Part shown: positions 1-7,621 of the stretch, in pieces | How the letters are laid out: the number at the start of each line of letters is the position of its first letter | How positions within the stretch are numbered: the stretch's first letter is position 1 | Made by a program: the position numbers and the translations under genes | Source: UBA4207 sp964352405 | Lineage (GTDB): Bacteria; Bdellovibrionota; Bacteriovoracia; Bacteriovoracales; Bacteriovoracaceae | NCBI GenBank assembly: GCA_964352405.1 | Contig: CAYGRY010000062.1 | Coordinates: 1 to 15,965 of the forward strand | Reading direction: 5' to 3' | DNA: 15,965 nt | The notes under the pieces: generated by a model | Database searches by the model: none | What the model was told of the DNA's origin: nothing | What the model saw: the letters and a program-made list of their open reading frames with translations, nothing else

Positions 1-86
1 GAACTTAAGATTTTTTAATAGATCTGTATGAGAGACAGAGACTTACAATCAATATTAAAGCAATTTCCTTCAACGATTTAGCTCTA

Positions 87-111
87 TTAATTAGATAATT
101 ATTCTAATTAA
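87..111. repeat. AT-rich inverted repeat upstream of the first gene
   Basis: Two 9-base arms, TTAATTAGA (87-95) and TCTAATTAA (103-111), are exact reverse complements separated by 7 bases. They lie about 80 bases upstream of the first coding start in very AT-rich DNA. With no G+C-rich stem or following T-run this is not a convincing terminator. It could be a protein-binding palindrome, or simply a product of the base composition. Confidence 0.3.
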
Positions 112-188
112 ATTAATAAAATATAAATTATATTTACCGATCAATGTCTTATTTAAAATAAAAGTTACGAACCAGGAGAAATATCAAA

Positions 189-491
189 ATGGATATTAAA
201 ATTACAAATTTCGATGAGGACTGTAATGTACAAAGGAGTATTAAGGGAATCGCTATTAATGCACCATCTCCCAAATTTCCAATTGGTTCTTCGTTTGAAG
301 TTGTAACAAAAATAAATCAACCCCTCCTAACAAATGGTGGCATTTTTTGTCTATCATTTTTGAATAATAAAGCAGAAGAAGCCTTTCCTAATGGACTTGA
401 AGTTTCAGTGATTGCCATTCCAAGTGCCCAACCGAGTGAATACAAATATAAAATTGAAGTCATCTCAAACTCATGTCCATGTTCAATATAA
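189..491 (+). CDS. Hypothetical 100-aa protein, unrecognised
   Basis: An open frame of 100 codons opens with ATG; AGGAG at 174-178 lies 10 bases upstream, a slightly long but usable spacing. The protein shows no signal peptide and no membrane segment. Its alternating hydrophobic/polar pattern (for example FEVVTKI, LEVSVIAI, YKYKIEVI) suggests a small beta-rich fold, and it ends in a Cys-Pro-Cys-Ser-Ile tail. I do not recognise a family. It lies 102 bases upstream of the helicase-nuclease gene on the same strand, so the two may be co-transcribed, but there is no overlap or coupling to prove it. It could be a small partner of the helicase or an independent gene. Confidence 0.6.
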   Translation: MDIKITNFDEDCNVQRSIKGIAINAPSPKFPIGSSFEVVTKINQPLLTNGGIFCLSFLNNKAEEAFPNGLEVSVIAIPSAQPSEYKYKIEVISNSCPCSI

Positions 492-593
492 GTATCAAAA
501 TAAATCTACTCACAGTATTGTATTATTTTTCAAAATTGAAAGATTCATATTCACTGATTAAATATTAGCTCAACTTCCATTTTAGGACATCGC

Positions 594-3182
594 TTGCAAC
601 CCGAAACTAAATACAGAATCTACTTAAAAGGCGAAGACAGGACAAACGATGTCTCAAGCTTTAAGAATAACGGGGCTACATTCGAAGTAACATTCCATGG
701 TGGCAAGCCGTTTACCTATAACGCAGGTAACGTCGAAATTATCCATTCAATAACCAATGAGCAAGCGGCAGGAAATTGTCTTCTATACTTAAATGAAATC
801 GCCAATGAAATTGGAATTAAATCAGAAAGTGAGAACGGTGAACAGTTTAATATACTGTCGCATTATTTCTCACAGATAGGATTCGTGCCTCATGATGGTA
901 TGCTTGGAGCATTTCTATCAGGCAGACTCATTGAAAATAGTGAAAGCGAATTTACTGATCCGATCTATCCTTTTGGTTTAAACCTAAGTCAAAAAGAAGC
1001 GGTCGATAATGCGCTTAATAACAAGCTTAGTATTATTGAAGGACCACCTGGCACGGGAAAGACTCAAACTATTCTTAATATTATCGCCAATCTTGTCATG
1101 CGTGGACAAAGCGTTGCCGTTGTTTCAAGCAATAACTCCGCTACTAAAAATGTTCATGAAAAGCTCATGAAAAATGGTGTCGATTTCATTGCGGCCTATT
1201 TAGGCAATAATGCTAATAAAGCAGACTTCATTGAGTCCCAGTGTGAAAGACCGGATATGTCGTCGTGGCGTATTTCTGCAAAAGAAGCTGATTTGTTAAA
1301 GACCGAGCTTAAAGCAAGGCATCTCGCCCTTGATTCGATGCTTAAAAAGAAAGAACAACTTTCACTTTTGAAGCAAGAGTATTCATCGTTTAAAACTGAA
1401 AAGGACCATTTCTATAAATTTATCGTAAGTGATAAAACACCCATTAGTATTAGAGAAACTGACAAAGTTAAGAAGTCTACACTTGCTCTAGAGTTGTGCC
1501 TAAGAGTCGAATATTTAGATAAACTTAATTGGATATCAAAACTATTAAAATCAATCGCTGGCTTTTTTAGATTTAAAAAGACAAAGAGCGCTTTAATCTA
1601 CGATCTGTTGAAAAAGTATGACCGAGAGGATTTGATCGCTCATTTTCAACGAAAATACTATGAGTTAAGACAGCTTGAGCTAACGGAATCAATTGCTAGT
1701 TTAACTAAAGAATTAGAACACTTTGATTTTGATAAGAATATGCAGGAGTATTCAGATCTATCTCTAAAGCTGTTTCAATCAAGTTTAGAGCAAAGATTTG
1801 GTAATCAAAGCTTCGAGAAGTATGAATTAATAGATCTAAAAAATAACTCTGAAAACTTTATTCGTGATTACCCCGTCATTTTAAGTACAACTTACTCACT
1901 TAGGGGCAGTCTATCTAGTAGCACGGCTTATGATTATGTTATCATTGATGAATCTTCACAGGTCGATATCTGTACCGGATCCCTTGCGTTATCTTGTGCT
2001 AAAAACACAGTCATCGTAGGGGACTTAATGCAATTGTCCCATGTGGTTGATAAAAAGATGGCAAGTGCGACAGATAAGATCTTTCAAAAGTTCGATTTAA
2101 GTGATGCTTATCTTTATAAAAGCCAAAACTTACTCTCGGCCCTTGTTCAGTTATTTCCTTCAGCGCCAAGAACCCTCTTAAGAGAACATTATCGCTGCCA
2201 TCCTAAAATTATCGAGTTTTGTAATCGTAAGTTTTATGCTGGAAAGCTAATCATTTTAACAGAAGAAACAAGTGATCTAGAGCCTCTTGTTATCTATAAG
2301 ACAGTGGAAGGTAATCACGAACGAGACAGGGTTAATCAACGTCAAATCGATGTCATGAAAAATGAAGTTATCCCACAGCAAAAGATAAGTACTGAAGATG
2401 GCTCCCTTGGAATTATCACTCCTTATAGAAAACAAACAAATGCCCTACAAAAAGCATTTGAAGGAATGAACGTTAAGGCCGATACGGTTGATAAATTTCA
2501 AGGCCAGGAAAACGATGTCGTTATTCTTTCAACTGTCGATAATGAAATCTCAGAGTTTGCAGATAATGCTAATAGACTCAATGTGGCCATCTCAAGGGCC
2601 ATTCATCAACTCATTGTCATCGTAAACGATACGGACACTCTTAAAGATACAAATCTAGGTGATCTGGTTAAATACGTTGAATACAATAATCTAAGCGTTA
2701 TACAAAGTAAGACTCATTCCGTCTTTGATTACCTATTCAAAAGCTATGCTGAACGAAGAAAGGAGCTGCTTAAGAAAACTAAGAAGATCTCAGATTTTGA
2801 AAGCGAGAATATTGCTTATAAAATGATTAATGATGTTATTGAGGAAATGAAGATAACCACCTTAGGTGTCGCCACTCACGTTCCTCTTCGAATGATTTTA
2901 TCGGATATGACGATGCTTGATGAAGTTGAGCGTAAGTTTGCAAGCTTTTATAAAACTCATGTGGATTTTCTGCTCTTTGATAAGGTCACGAAGGCGCCTG
3001 AATTAGTCATTGAAGTTGATGGGGCTAGTTTTCATAAAGAAGGATCGAGGCAGGCTGAGCGGGATAAGTTAAAAGATCAAATACTTGCGAAGTATGAGCT
3101 TTCGATTTTAAGGTTGGGAACTCAGGGGAGTGGGGAAGAGGAGAAGTTAAGATTGATAATACATAAGATAGTATTTTATTAG
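594..3182 (+). CDS. UPF1-like SF1 helicase with C-terminal PD-(D/E)XK/Vsr-like domain
   Basis: This is an 862-aa protein. A Q-motif-like LSQKEA (131-136) precedes Walker A GPPGTGKT (150-157). Motif II is DESSQ (452-456) and motif III is GDLMQL (476-481). EHYRCHP lies at 531-537, a conserved ITPYRKQ at 608-614, motif V DKFQGQENDVV at 633-643 and motif VI RLNVAISRA at 661-669. These define an ATP-driven nucleic-acid helicase of the UPF1/DNA2 (AAA_11/AAA_12) group. The segment from 170 to 425 is long and charged, the usual place for inserted stalk domains. The C-terminus carries VDFLLFD (789-796) and VIEVDG (805-810), with D791 and E807/D809 as likely metal ligands of a Vsr/DUF2726/DUF559-type nuclease fold. 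The start is TTG: a stop codon lies at 555-557 in frame, no ATG intervenes, and AGGA at 584-587 is 6 bases from TTG. Related helicase-nuclease fusions act as single-gene anti-phage proteins. Defence is inferred; helicase identity is secure. Confidence 0.92.
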   Translation: MQPETKYRIYLKGEDRTNDVSSFKNNGATFEVTFHGGKPFTYNAGNVEIIHSITNEQAAGNCLLYLNEIANEIGIKSESENGEQFNILSHYFSQIGFVPHDGMLGAFLSGRLIENSESEFTDPIYPFGLNLSQKEAVDNALNNKLSIIEGPPGTGKTQTILNIIANLVMRGQSVAVVSSNNSATKNVHEKLMKNGVDFIAAYLGNNANKADFIESQCERPDMSSWRISAKEADLLKTELKARHLALDSMLKKKEQLSLLKQEYSSFKTEKDHFYKFIVSDKTPISIRETDKVKKSTLALELCLRVEYLDKLNWISKLLKSIAGFFRFKKTKSALIYDLLKKYDREDLIAHFQRKYYELRQLELTESIASLTKELEHFDFDKNMQEYSDLSLKLFQSSLEQRFGNQSFEKYELIDLKNNSENFIRDYPVILSTTYSLRGSLSSSTAYDYVIIDESSQVDICTGSLALSCAKNTVIVGDLMQLSHVVDKKMASATDKIFQKFDLSDAYLYKSQNLLSALVQLFPSAPRTLLREHYRCHPKIIEFCNRKFYAGKLIILTEETSDLEPLVIYKTVEGNHERDRVNQRQIDVMKNEVIPQQKISTEDGSLGIITPYRKQTNALQKAFEGMNVKADTVDKFQGQENDVVILSTVDNEISEFADNANRLNVAISRAIHQLIVIVNDTDTLKDTNLGDLVKYVEYNNLSVIQSKTHSVFDYLFKSYAERRKELLKKTKKISDFESENIAYKMINDVIEEMKITTLGVATHVPLRMILSDMTMLDEVERKFASFYKTHVDFLLFDKVTKAPELVIEVDGASFHKEGSRQAERDKLKDQILAKYELSILRLGTQGSGEEEKLRLIIHKIVFY

Positions 3183-3263
3183 AAATAAAATTCTAAACTC
3201 TAAGAGAGGTAATAGTCTGTAGTAATTAAGAATTTTGTATCTAGTTAGAAAAAAGTTAATACT

Positions 3264-4175
3264 TCATCTTTTCAATTGAAGATAGAACTCAATTGCACTA
3301 TGAAGTCGATACATATCGGTCTCAAGATTAGATTTTATTATAACACAGCAATTATATTTCCTATTCATTAATTTTATGGATCTCAAAATAACATCGTCAA
3401 TTTCAGAAATAGTAAGTTGTACTTTCCTTTTTTCTACGACAGTAGATTGATATTGAAGGAAACATTCACTTATAAAGGTATAGTCATATATTGCGCCTTC
3501 AAAAGAATCATGTCGGAAAAACTTAAGTTTTATACAATCCATAGCAAATAGACCCCAACCATAGTAAATTTGTGCTAATGAATAGTTTTTATCTATTTTA
3601 TCTAAGCCAACTTTATTATAAAGAGTCACTAGATAGGTCCACTTACTCACATAGATAGATCTGAAGTTCCAATATAGTGCAAAGAAAAGTGCAAGTCCGG
3701 CTAGTAATGCCCTACCATCGATACTAGGATTTTTATTAGGGATTTTCTTAAAAAGGAACGAAAAATTATCTTCCAAATGTATACTAAACTTTTGAAGAAA
3801 ATATATCAAAAGACAAAGTAAAGAAAAAGTCCAGATAGTTTTTGCAAGTATGGCCGGTTTATTTTGTTCGTTTTTGTGGTATGTAAAATTTAAAAAGAAT
3901 AATCTTTCAAGCATATCAATGCCATATTTATAGAATGTTATTATTTTACCTAATATTTTCCAATAAAGAAGTTTAGAATATAACTTAAAATTACTTACTC
4001 TACCTTCTGAATCAGCTTTGCAGTCGATGACAACAGGGAACTTTATAAAAGATTGATTTAACTTATTATAGTTTCGATAAATTTCAGGATAAATCTTTTT
4101 GAAAAAAAAATCCATAGCTGAAGTTTGAACTTCGGGATCTGAGAAAACTTCATCTATTCTTTCAAAATCAATCAA
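3264..4175 (-). CDS. Hypothetical 303-aa protein with two membrane segments
   Basis: The protein has a polar N-terminal region of about 105 residues, a hydrophobic stretch at roughly 109-128, a short polar loop, a second hydrophobic stretch at roughly 154-173, then about 130 polar residues rich in Tyr, Phe and Lys. This predicts an inner-membrane hairpin with both large domains on the same side, probably the cytoplasm. I do not recognise a family. The only in-frame start is TTG (4173-4175), with AGGA 7 bases upstream (4183-4186). An ATG four bases upstream (4177-4179) is out of frame and stops after three codons because of a TGAT triplication. The gene is last in a minus-strand unit, 33 bases after the 131-aa gene and downstream of the Z1 gene, so it is probably co-transcribed with them. 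A role as membrane effector of the Z1 system is inference. Confidence 0.75.
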   Translation of the reverse strand: MIDFERIDEVFSDPEVQTSAMDFFFKKIYPEIYRNYNKLNQSFIKFPVVIDCKADSEGRVSNFKLYSKLLYWKILGKIITFYKYGIDMLERLFFLNFTYHKNEQNKPAILAKTIWTFSLLCLLIYFLQKFSIHLEDNFSFLFKKIPNKNPSIDGRALLAGLALFFALYWNFRSIYVSKWTYLVTLYNKVGLDKIDKNYSLAQIYYGWGLFAMDCIKLKFFRHDSFEGAIYDYTFISECFLQYQSTVVEKRKVQLTISEIDDVILRSIKLMNRKYNCCVIIKSNLETDMYRLHSAIEFYLQLKR

Positions 4176-4208
4176 TCATCTTTCCTTTGTATTTAGCTTT
4201 TGGTAATT

Positions 4209-4604
4209 TCATTTTTTACTAATCTCTTCAATAATCGTACCAAGTAGCGCTCCACCAGCTGAAGATAAAAGATATATTGGAACCCCAACACCCATTCCTG
4301 CTGAGGCTATTCCTGCCATTTTACTTCCAGCTATTGCCACGCCAGTCGTAAGACCAGCCAGAGCGAGGCGAGCCGGCCATCCTCTTTCATCCCACGTGTG
4401 CTTTTTCAATAACAAACCAGTACTTTTTATAAATGAAATTGCAATTTTATGTTTTCTTGTTAAGGTTGTAAGTTTTTTAACTTTTTCGATATTCGTTATA
4501 TTTTCATCATTTCTGATTACGTACGCTTTCTGTGCCCAAGAAATTAAATCCTTTTTATCATTTGATGGCATTTCTTCAATAATCTTCTTTGCTAAATTAC
4601 TCAT
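4209..4604 (-). CDS. Hypothetical 131-aa protein with Gly/Ala-rich hydrophobic C-terminus
   Basis: An ATG start is preceded by GAGGA (4608-4612) three bases upstream. The first 75 residues are charged and probably helical (many Lys, Glu and Asp). Residues 79 to about 125 form one or two hydrophobic segments packed with Gly, Ala and Ser (ALAGLTTGVAIAGS, then AGIASAGMGVGVP, then SSAGGALLG), with a Pro-containing turn near 109. Small-residue spacing like this is typical of glycine-zipper helices that pack in membranes or form oligomers. No signal peptide is visible. It sits 27 bases after the Z1 gene and 33 bases before the two-membrane-segment gene, so it is the middle member of a probable operon. 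I do not recognise the family. A membrane-perturbing or oligomerising effector is a reasonable inference only. Confidence 0.8.
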   Translation of the reverse strand: MSNLAKKIIEEMPSNDKKDLISWAQKAYVIRNDENITNIEKVKKLTTLTRKHKIAISFIKSTGLLLKKHTWDERGWPARLALAGLTTGVAIAGSKMAGIASAGMGVGVPIYLLSSAGGALLGTIIEEISKK

Positions 4605-4631
4605 AAGTCCTCATGAAAAAATCAACTTTCA

Positions 4632-7220
4632 TTAAATAGTTGAATTTACAATATATCTTTGATTTCCAAACTCTTTATTATCCGGAAAAACGATCATAAA
4701 ACCAAATTGTACATTTTTGCATTTTATCGGTTGTAGGTTATATACATTGCCTGATCTCTCTTTTGATTTACTATTATTTGAAAGGGGGTAGATTGCAAGC
4801 AACGCTCTATCTTTTGGTCTAGTGTTCATTCTTATTTTAGCTGTCCCAATAGAGTTTCCATCGCTATCTTTTAATACTTCCTCTAAATTATTCGATTCAT
4901 ATAAATCTCTTAGATCAATCATTTCATCTTTAGGTAGGAACAATCCACGTAAATATGATGCTTCTGGATCGTCTATCTTTGTAACATCTGGTACGAAGGA
5001 TCGATCTAACAGAATTACTTTGTCGCCATTCTTAAATTGATATTCATCACCATCTTTAATCAGAGAAAATACTGACACAGACCAATCGATTAGTTTCTTG
5101 TTGTTAGTAATATATTCAACAAGGTCCTTTTTATTAGCCAGAGTATTTGCATCACTTAAGAAGTATTGATCAAGAAATTGTAGAATAATTTCTTTTTCTA
5201 CACCACGATATGTATTTGATGTTCTAAACATTGAGAACGATTTTTCCTGTTTCTTTATATCTTGCTCAGATATTTTATTTAAAAGGTTTTCAACTGCATT
5301 TAGGTTTTGATTTGACACTTTCTCATCGTGGAGTCTTAAGAAGTCGGGGAGAGCTCTTCTTCCTGAAAAAGAGTTGGCCTCTGTTGTTGCAGTTCTCATT
5401 TTGTTAGCGGCAGTCAGTTTCATGCCTGGATGCTGACGCACTCTAATTCTGAAGTCTTTTGGTGTATCTCCATTTTCTGCCATAACAGATAATTCTTCTC
5501 GTAAAGAAATCTCTGATGTGGCCATTTCATAAAAATGATCTCTAAGTTCTGCAGTGATATAGATTCTTTTTAGATCAAGATATCCAGGTCTATAGCCAAA
5601 CCATCGACCCATTTGCATTAAAGAATCATATGTTTTACTACTTCTAATAAAGTAGCTCATTGTAAGGCCTTCGATCGTCAGTCCTCTTGATAATGTATTG
5701 CCACCAACAACAATTCCTTTGAAGTTTTGCTCAAATGATAAGCGTTCATCAGATGCTGAATTATCAAGTATAATTTGAAATTGCTCAAGAAGAAGACCTA
5801 TATTTCTAAATAAATCATCATCAGAGATATTATTTATTACACCGTTAATCAGTTTTGTAGTTTTATCAAACTCATTAACTTTGATATTTATAATTCGTTG
5901 TTTTGTTTCTTCGACATCTCTTCGAATATTTGATCTTATTAGATCCACGTGTTCTTCAACTAACTTATAAACTTTAGCCTGGTCTTTTGTAAGGTATGAC
6001 CCATGAATAAGCATTGATATGTGTTTCTTATGATGTCCTCTGGATAATCTGATTGCACCAGCTACTATGAAGCTCTCAATGGCCATTTCGAGAGATGGTG
6101 GTAGTTCGTCATATTCCTTCTCTTCGCCTCTTTTTGATGCTGATATCTGCTGTGCATCGAGATCATTAATATTTCTTATAAGGGGAAGTCCAGAGTTAAA
6201 ATTACCATCAGAATCTTGTGCACCGAAAAGTTCTTCAGCTCCTACATAAGAAATTGGTTTAGATAGTGAGACGATAAAATCTTTTGGGAATAAATCTTCG
6301 TCATTTTCGGAATTGATTAGAATATTGGCAAATGGTGTCGCTGTGTAACCAACATAAGAACTAGTTGTGAAGTTTGATATAATCTTTCTAATTTGTTCAT
6401 TTATTGCAGTTTGCTTTTCTTCAGGTTTCTTTGACGTATTGATGCTTGCTTGATCTGATTCATCATCAATTATTAAGACTGAAACTTCGCTCAATATTTC
6501 GGGTCTCGCGTTTGATAGCCATGTATTGAATTTTCTAAGAACTGTTGCATTTTTTTTCAAGACAGCAATTCCGAATCCCTCGTTGCTACCTAGAATTCTA
6601 TTTGCGGACTGGGTTAGCTTTTCGCTAAAGTCGCCCTTTTCATCCATTCTCGTTATCGGATCAGCTTTTAATTCACTTGGATCGACAATCTCTTGTCTTA
6701 GCCTCGCTTCTGTTTGGTATCGAAGATTATTATGGATACCCGCCAAGACGATGATAAATTTATATCCCGCATCTATAGCCTTTGAAATGACAGCAGAGTA
6801 GTTTGCTGTTTTTCCGCTTTGTACATACCCAAGAACTAAACCCTTAACGTGAATTTGAGATTTTGTCTGTGGGTTAGCCAGCTTTTCAACGACAGCATTT
6901 GAGCTGTCATTCAAGCTGTTGATCATTTCTTCTGACCAACCTTTATTTGTCGAAAGAATACTTGTGAGCTTTTTCCAGTGACTGTTAATTGACTCATTCG
7001 GTCCGGCAAACCAATCGTCTTGAACAGCAGGCTTCCCATTTAATGTCTCATCCTTATTCTGGGAACGTACTCTAGCAATATAGTTGGCAATCTCAGTATT
7101 GATGACTTCATCACTAACACCCATATCTCTGAGGTTTGCACGTACGGTTTGAATAGACTGACCAGTCTTAATCTGGGATTCAACTAGGCTTTTAACCATT
7201 AGATCGATTTTTATTGTCAC
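4632..7220 (-). CDS. Z1-domain ATPase (helicase-like defence protein)
   Basis: This is an 862-aa protein of the Z1 family (often labelled putative endonuclease, Z1 domain). Visible P-loop/helicase-like signatures are Walker A GYVQSGKTAN (131-140), Walker B VLIIDDESDQAS (248-259), GYTATPFANIL (291-301), a motif V-like GGNTLSRGLTIEGLT (506-520) and a motif VI-like QMGRWFGYRPGY (536-547). The order resembles superfamily 2, with two RecA-like lobes. About 120 N-terminal residues precede the first lobe and some 240 follow motif VI. The start is GTG at 7220 with AGGA (7227-7230) six bases upstream; an internal ATG at codon 8 is less well placed. Z1 proteins are known from the MZA anti-phage system with MutL-like, DUF4420-type and AIPR partners. 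None of those is here; instead two small membrane-type genes follow. The true biochemical activity of Z1 is not visible from sequence. Confidence 0.93.
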   Translation of the reverse strand: MTIKIDLMVKSLVESQIKTGQSIQTVRANLRDMGVSDEVINTEIANYIARVRSQNKDETLNGKPAVQDDWFAGPNESINSHWKKLTSILSTNKGWSEEMINSLNDSSNAVVEKLANPQTKSQIHVKGLVLGYVQSGKTANYSAVISKAIDAGYKFIIVLAGIHNNLRYQTEARLRQEIVDPSELKADPITRMDEKGDFSEKLTQSANRILGSNEGFGIAVLKKNATVLRKFNTWLSNARPEILSEVSVLIIDDESDQASINTSKKPEEKQTAINEQIRKIISNFTTSSYVGYTATPFANILINSENDEDLFPKDFIVSLSKPISYVGAEELFGAQDSDGNFNSGLPLIRNINDLDAQQISASKRGEEKEYDELPPSLEMAIESFIVAGAIRLSRGHHKKHISMLIHGSYLTKDQAKVYKLVEEHVDLIRSNIRRDVEETKQRIINIKVNEFDKTTKLINGVINNISDDDLFRNIGLLLEQFQIILDNSASDERLSFEQNFKGIVVGGNTLSRGLTIEGLTMSYFIRSSKTYDSLMQMGRWFGYRPGYLDLKRIYITAELRDHFYEMATSEISLREELSVMAENGDTPKDFRIRVRQHPGMKLTAANKMRTATTEANSFSGRRALPDFLRLHDEKVSNQNLNAVENLLNKISEQDIKKQEKSFSMFRTSNTYRGVEKEIILQFLDQYFLSDANTLANKKDLVEYITNNKKLIDWSVSVFSLIKDGDEYQFKNGDKVILLDRSFVPDVTKIDDPEASYLRGLFLPKDEMIDLRDLYESNNLEEVLKDSDGNSIGTAKIRMNTRPKDRALLAIYPLSNNSKSKERSGNVYNLQPIKCKNVQFGFMIVFPDNKEFGNQRYIVNSTI

Positions 7221-7241
7221 AAAATATCCTTTATTTACAAA

Positions 7242-7247
7242 ATTATC
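7242..7247 (-). promoter_or_regulatory. Candidate -10 box of the Z1 unit
   Basis: On the minus strand the hexamer reads GATAAT, five of six matching TATAAT, 21 bases upstream of the GTG start. No good -35 is found at 16-18 bases. The expected -35 position (about 7265-7270) touches the edge of the inverted repeat at 7269-7288, which fits a regulated or activator-dependent promoter. Confidence 0.35.
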
Positions 7248-7268
7248 GGAAGATCAAAAGCCCAATAT

Positions 7269-7288
7269 TAGTTAAAAATATTTAACTA
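7269..7288. promoter_or_regulatory. Inverted repeat, candidate operator for the Z1 unit
   Basis: Arms TAGTTAAA (7269-7276) and TTTAACTA (7281-7288) are exact reverse complements around four bases. The repeat lies in the 148-base gap between the divergently transcribed Z1 gene and cold-shock-like gene, at the upstream edge of the predicted -35 region of the Z1 promoter. It may bind a dimeric regulator. No regulator gene is evident next to it. Confidence 0.4.
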
Positions 7289-7315
7289 GGCGGCAGCGCG
7301 TTGGGATAAATATGC

Positions 7316-7328
7316 ACGGTAGGACCGT
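7316..7328. promoter_or_regulatory. Short inverted repeat over the -35 region of the cold-shock-like gene
   Basis: ACGGT (7316-7320) and ACCGT (7324-7328) are exact reverse complements around AGG. The expected -35 hexamer for the -10 box at 7343-7348 falls inside this repeat and does not resemble TTGACA. A bound protein could block or recruit polymerase here. The arms are only five bases, so chance is not excluded. Confidence 0.3.
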
Positions 7329-7342
7329 ACTTCTCAGATTGG

Positions 7343-7348
7343 TACAAT
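7343..7348 (+). promoter_or_regulatory. Candidate -10 box for the cold-shock-like/RM unit
   Basis: TACAAT matches TATAAT in five of six positions. Transcription would start near 7355, giving a leader of roughly 14 bases that begins at the AGGTGAGG ribosome binding site (7356-7363). The -35 match is poor and overlaps the inverted repeat at 7316-7328. Confidence 0.4.
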
Positions 7349-7368
7349 AAAAGATAGGTGAGGTGTCT

Positions 7369-7584
7369 ATGTCAGCATATAAAGCGGGCGAAGTTCAGTG
7401 GTTTGATCTCGAAAAAGGTGAGGGGATGATTATAGATAAAGAAGATGGAACTTCTTATTATTTTCATTACTCGGCCATCGAATCAAAACAAAAATTCAAG
7501 AAACTAGAAAAAGGCGAGCAAGTAAAATTTCGTCTTTACGAAAATCTCTACATGAGACAAGTCGACAGTATTAAAGAAGTTTAA
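7369..7584 (+). CDS. Cold-shock-domain-like small protein
   Basis: This 71-aa protein has the length and layout of a cold-shock domain. It opens with GEVQWFDLEKGEGMII, corresponding to the first strands and RNP1 of the family (usual form K-G-F/Y-G-F-I), followed by YYFHYSAI for RNP2 (usual VFVHFSAI). Then come LEKGEQVKFRLYEN and a closing strand. Two aromatic positions of RNP1 are replaced (KGEGMI), so nucleic-acid binding may differ from CspA. ATG at 7369 is preferred because AGGTGAGG ends five bases before it; an in-frame GTG at 7363 would add two residues. The gene lies 37 bases upstream of the type IIG enzyme on the same strand, so the two are likely co-transcribed. A regulatory role over that enzyme is inference; a general RNA-chaperone role is the alternative. 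Confidence 0.82.
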   Translation: MSAYKAGEVQWFDLEKGEGMIIDKEDGTSYYFHYSAIESKQKFKKLEKGEQVKFRLYENLYMRQVDSIKEV

Positions 7585-7621
7585 ATTTACAAAGTAGATT
7601 TCATTCCAGGAAGGAAGAATC

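Noticed and set aside
1..188. Tail of an upstream coding gene
   Set aside because: Reading frames at the left edge close almost at once and the sequence is AT-rich and non-coding in character, so no partial gene can be supported.
3178..3197. Stem TTAGAA/TTCTAA at the end of the helicase gene as a terminator
   Set aside because: Six A+T-rich pairs around a six-base loop with no T-run would be too weak to end transcription.
4396..4635. Plus-strand open frame over the 131-aa gene
   Set aside because: It lies antisense to a well-supported gene with a ribosome binding site and operon context, and its product shows only hydrophobic runs from reverse-strand composition.
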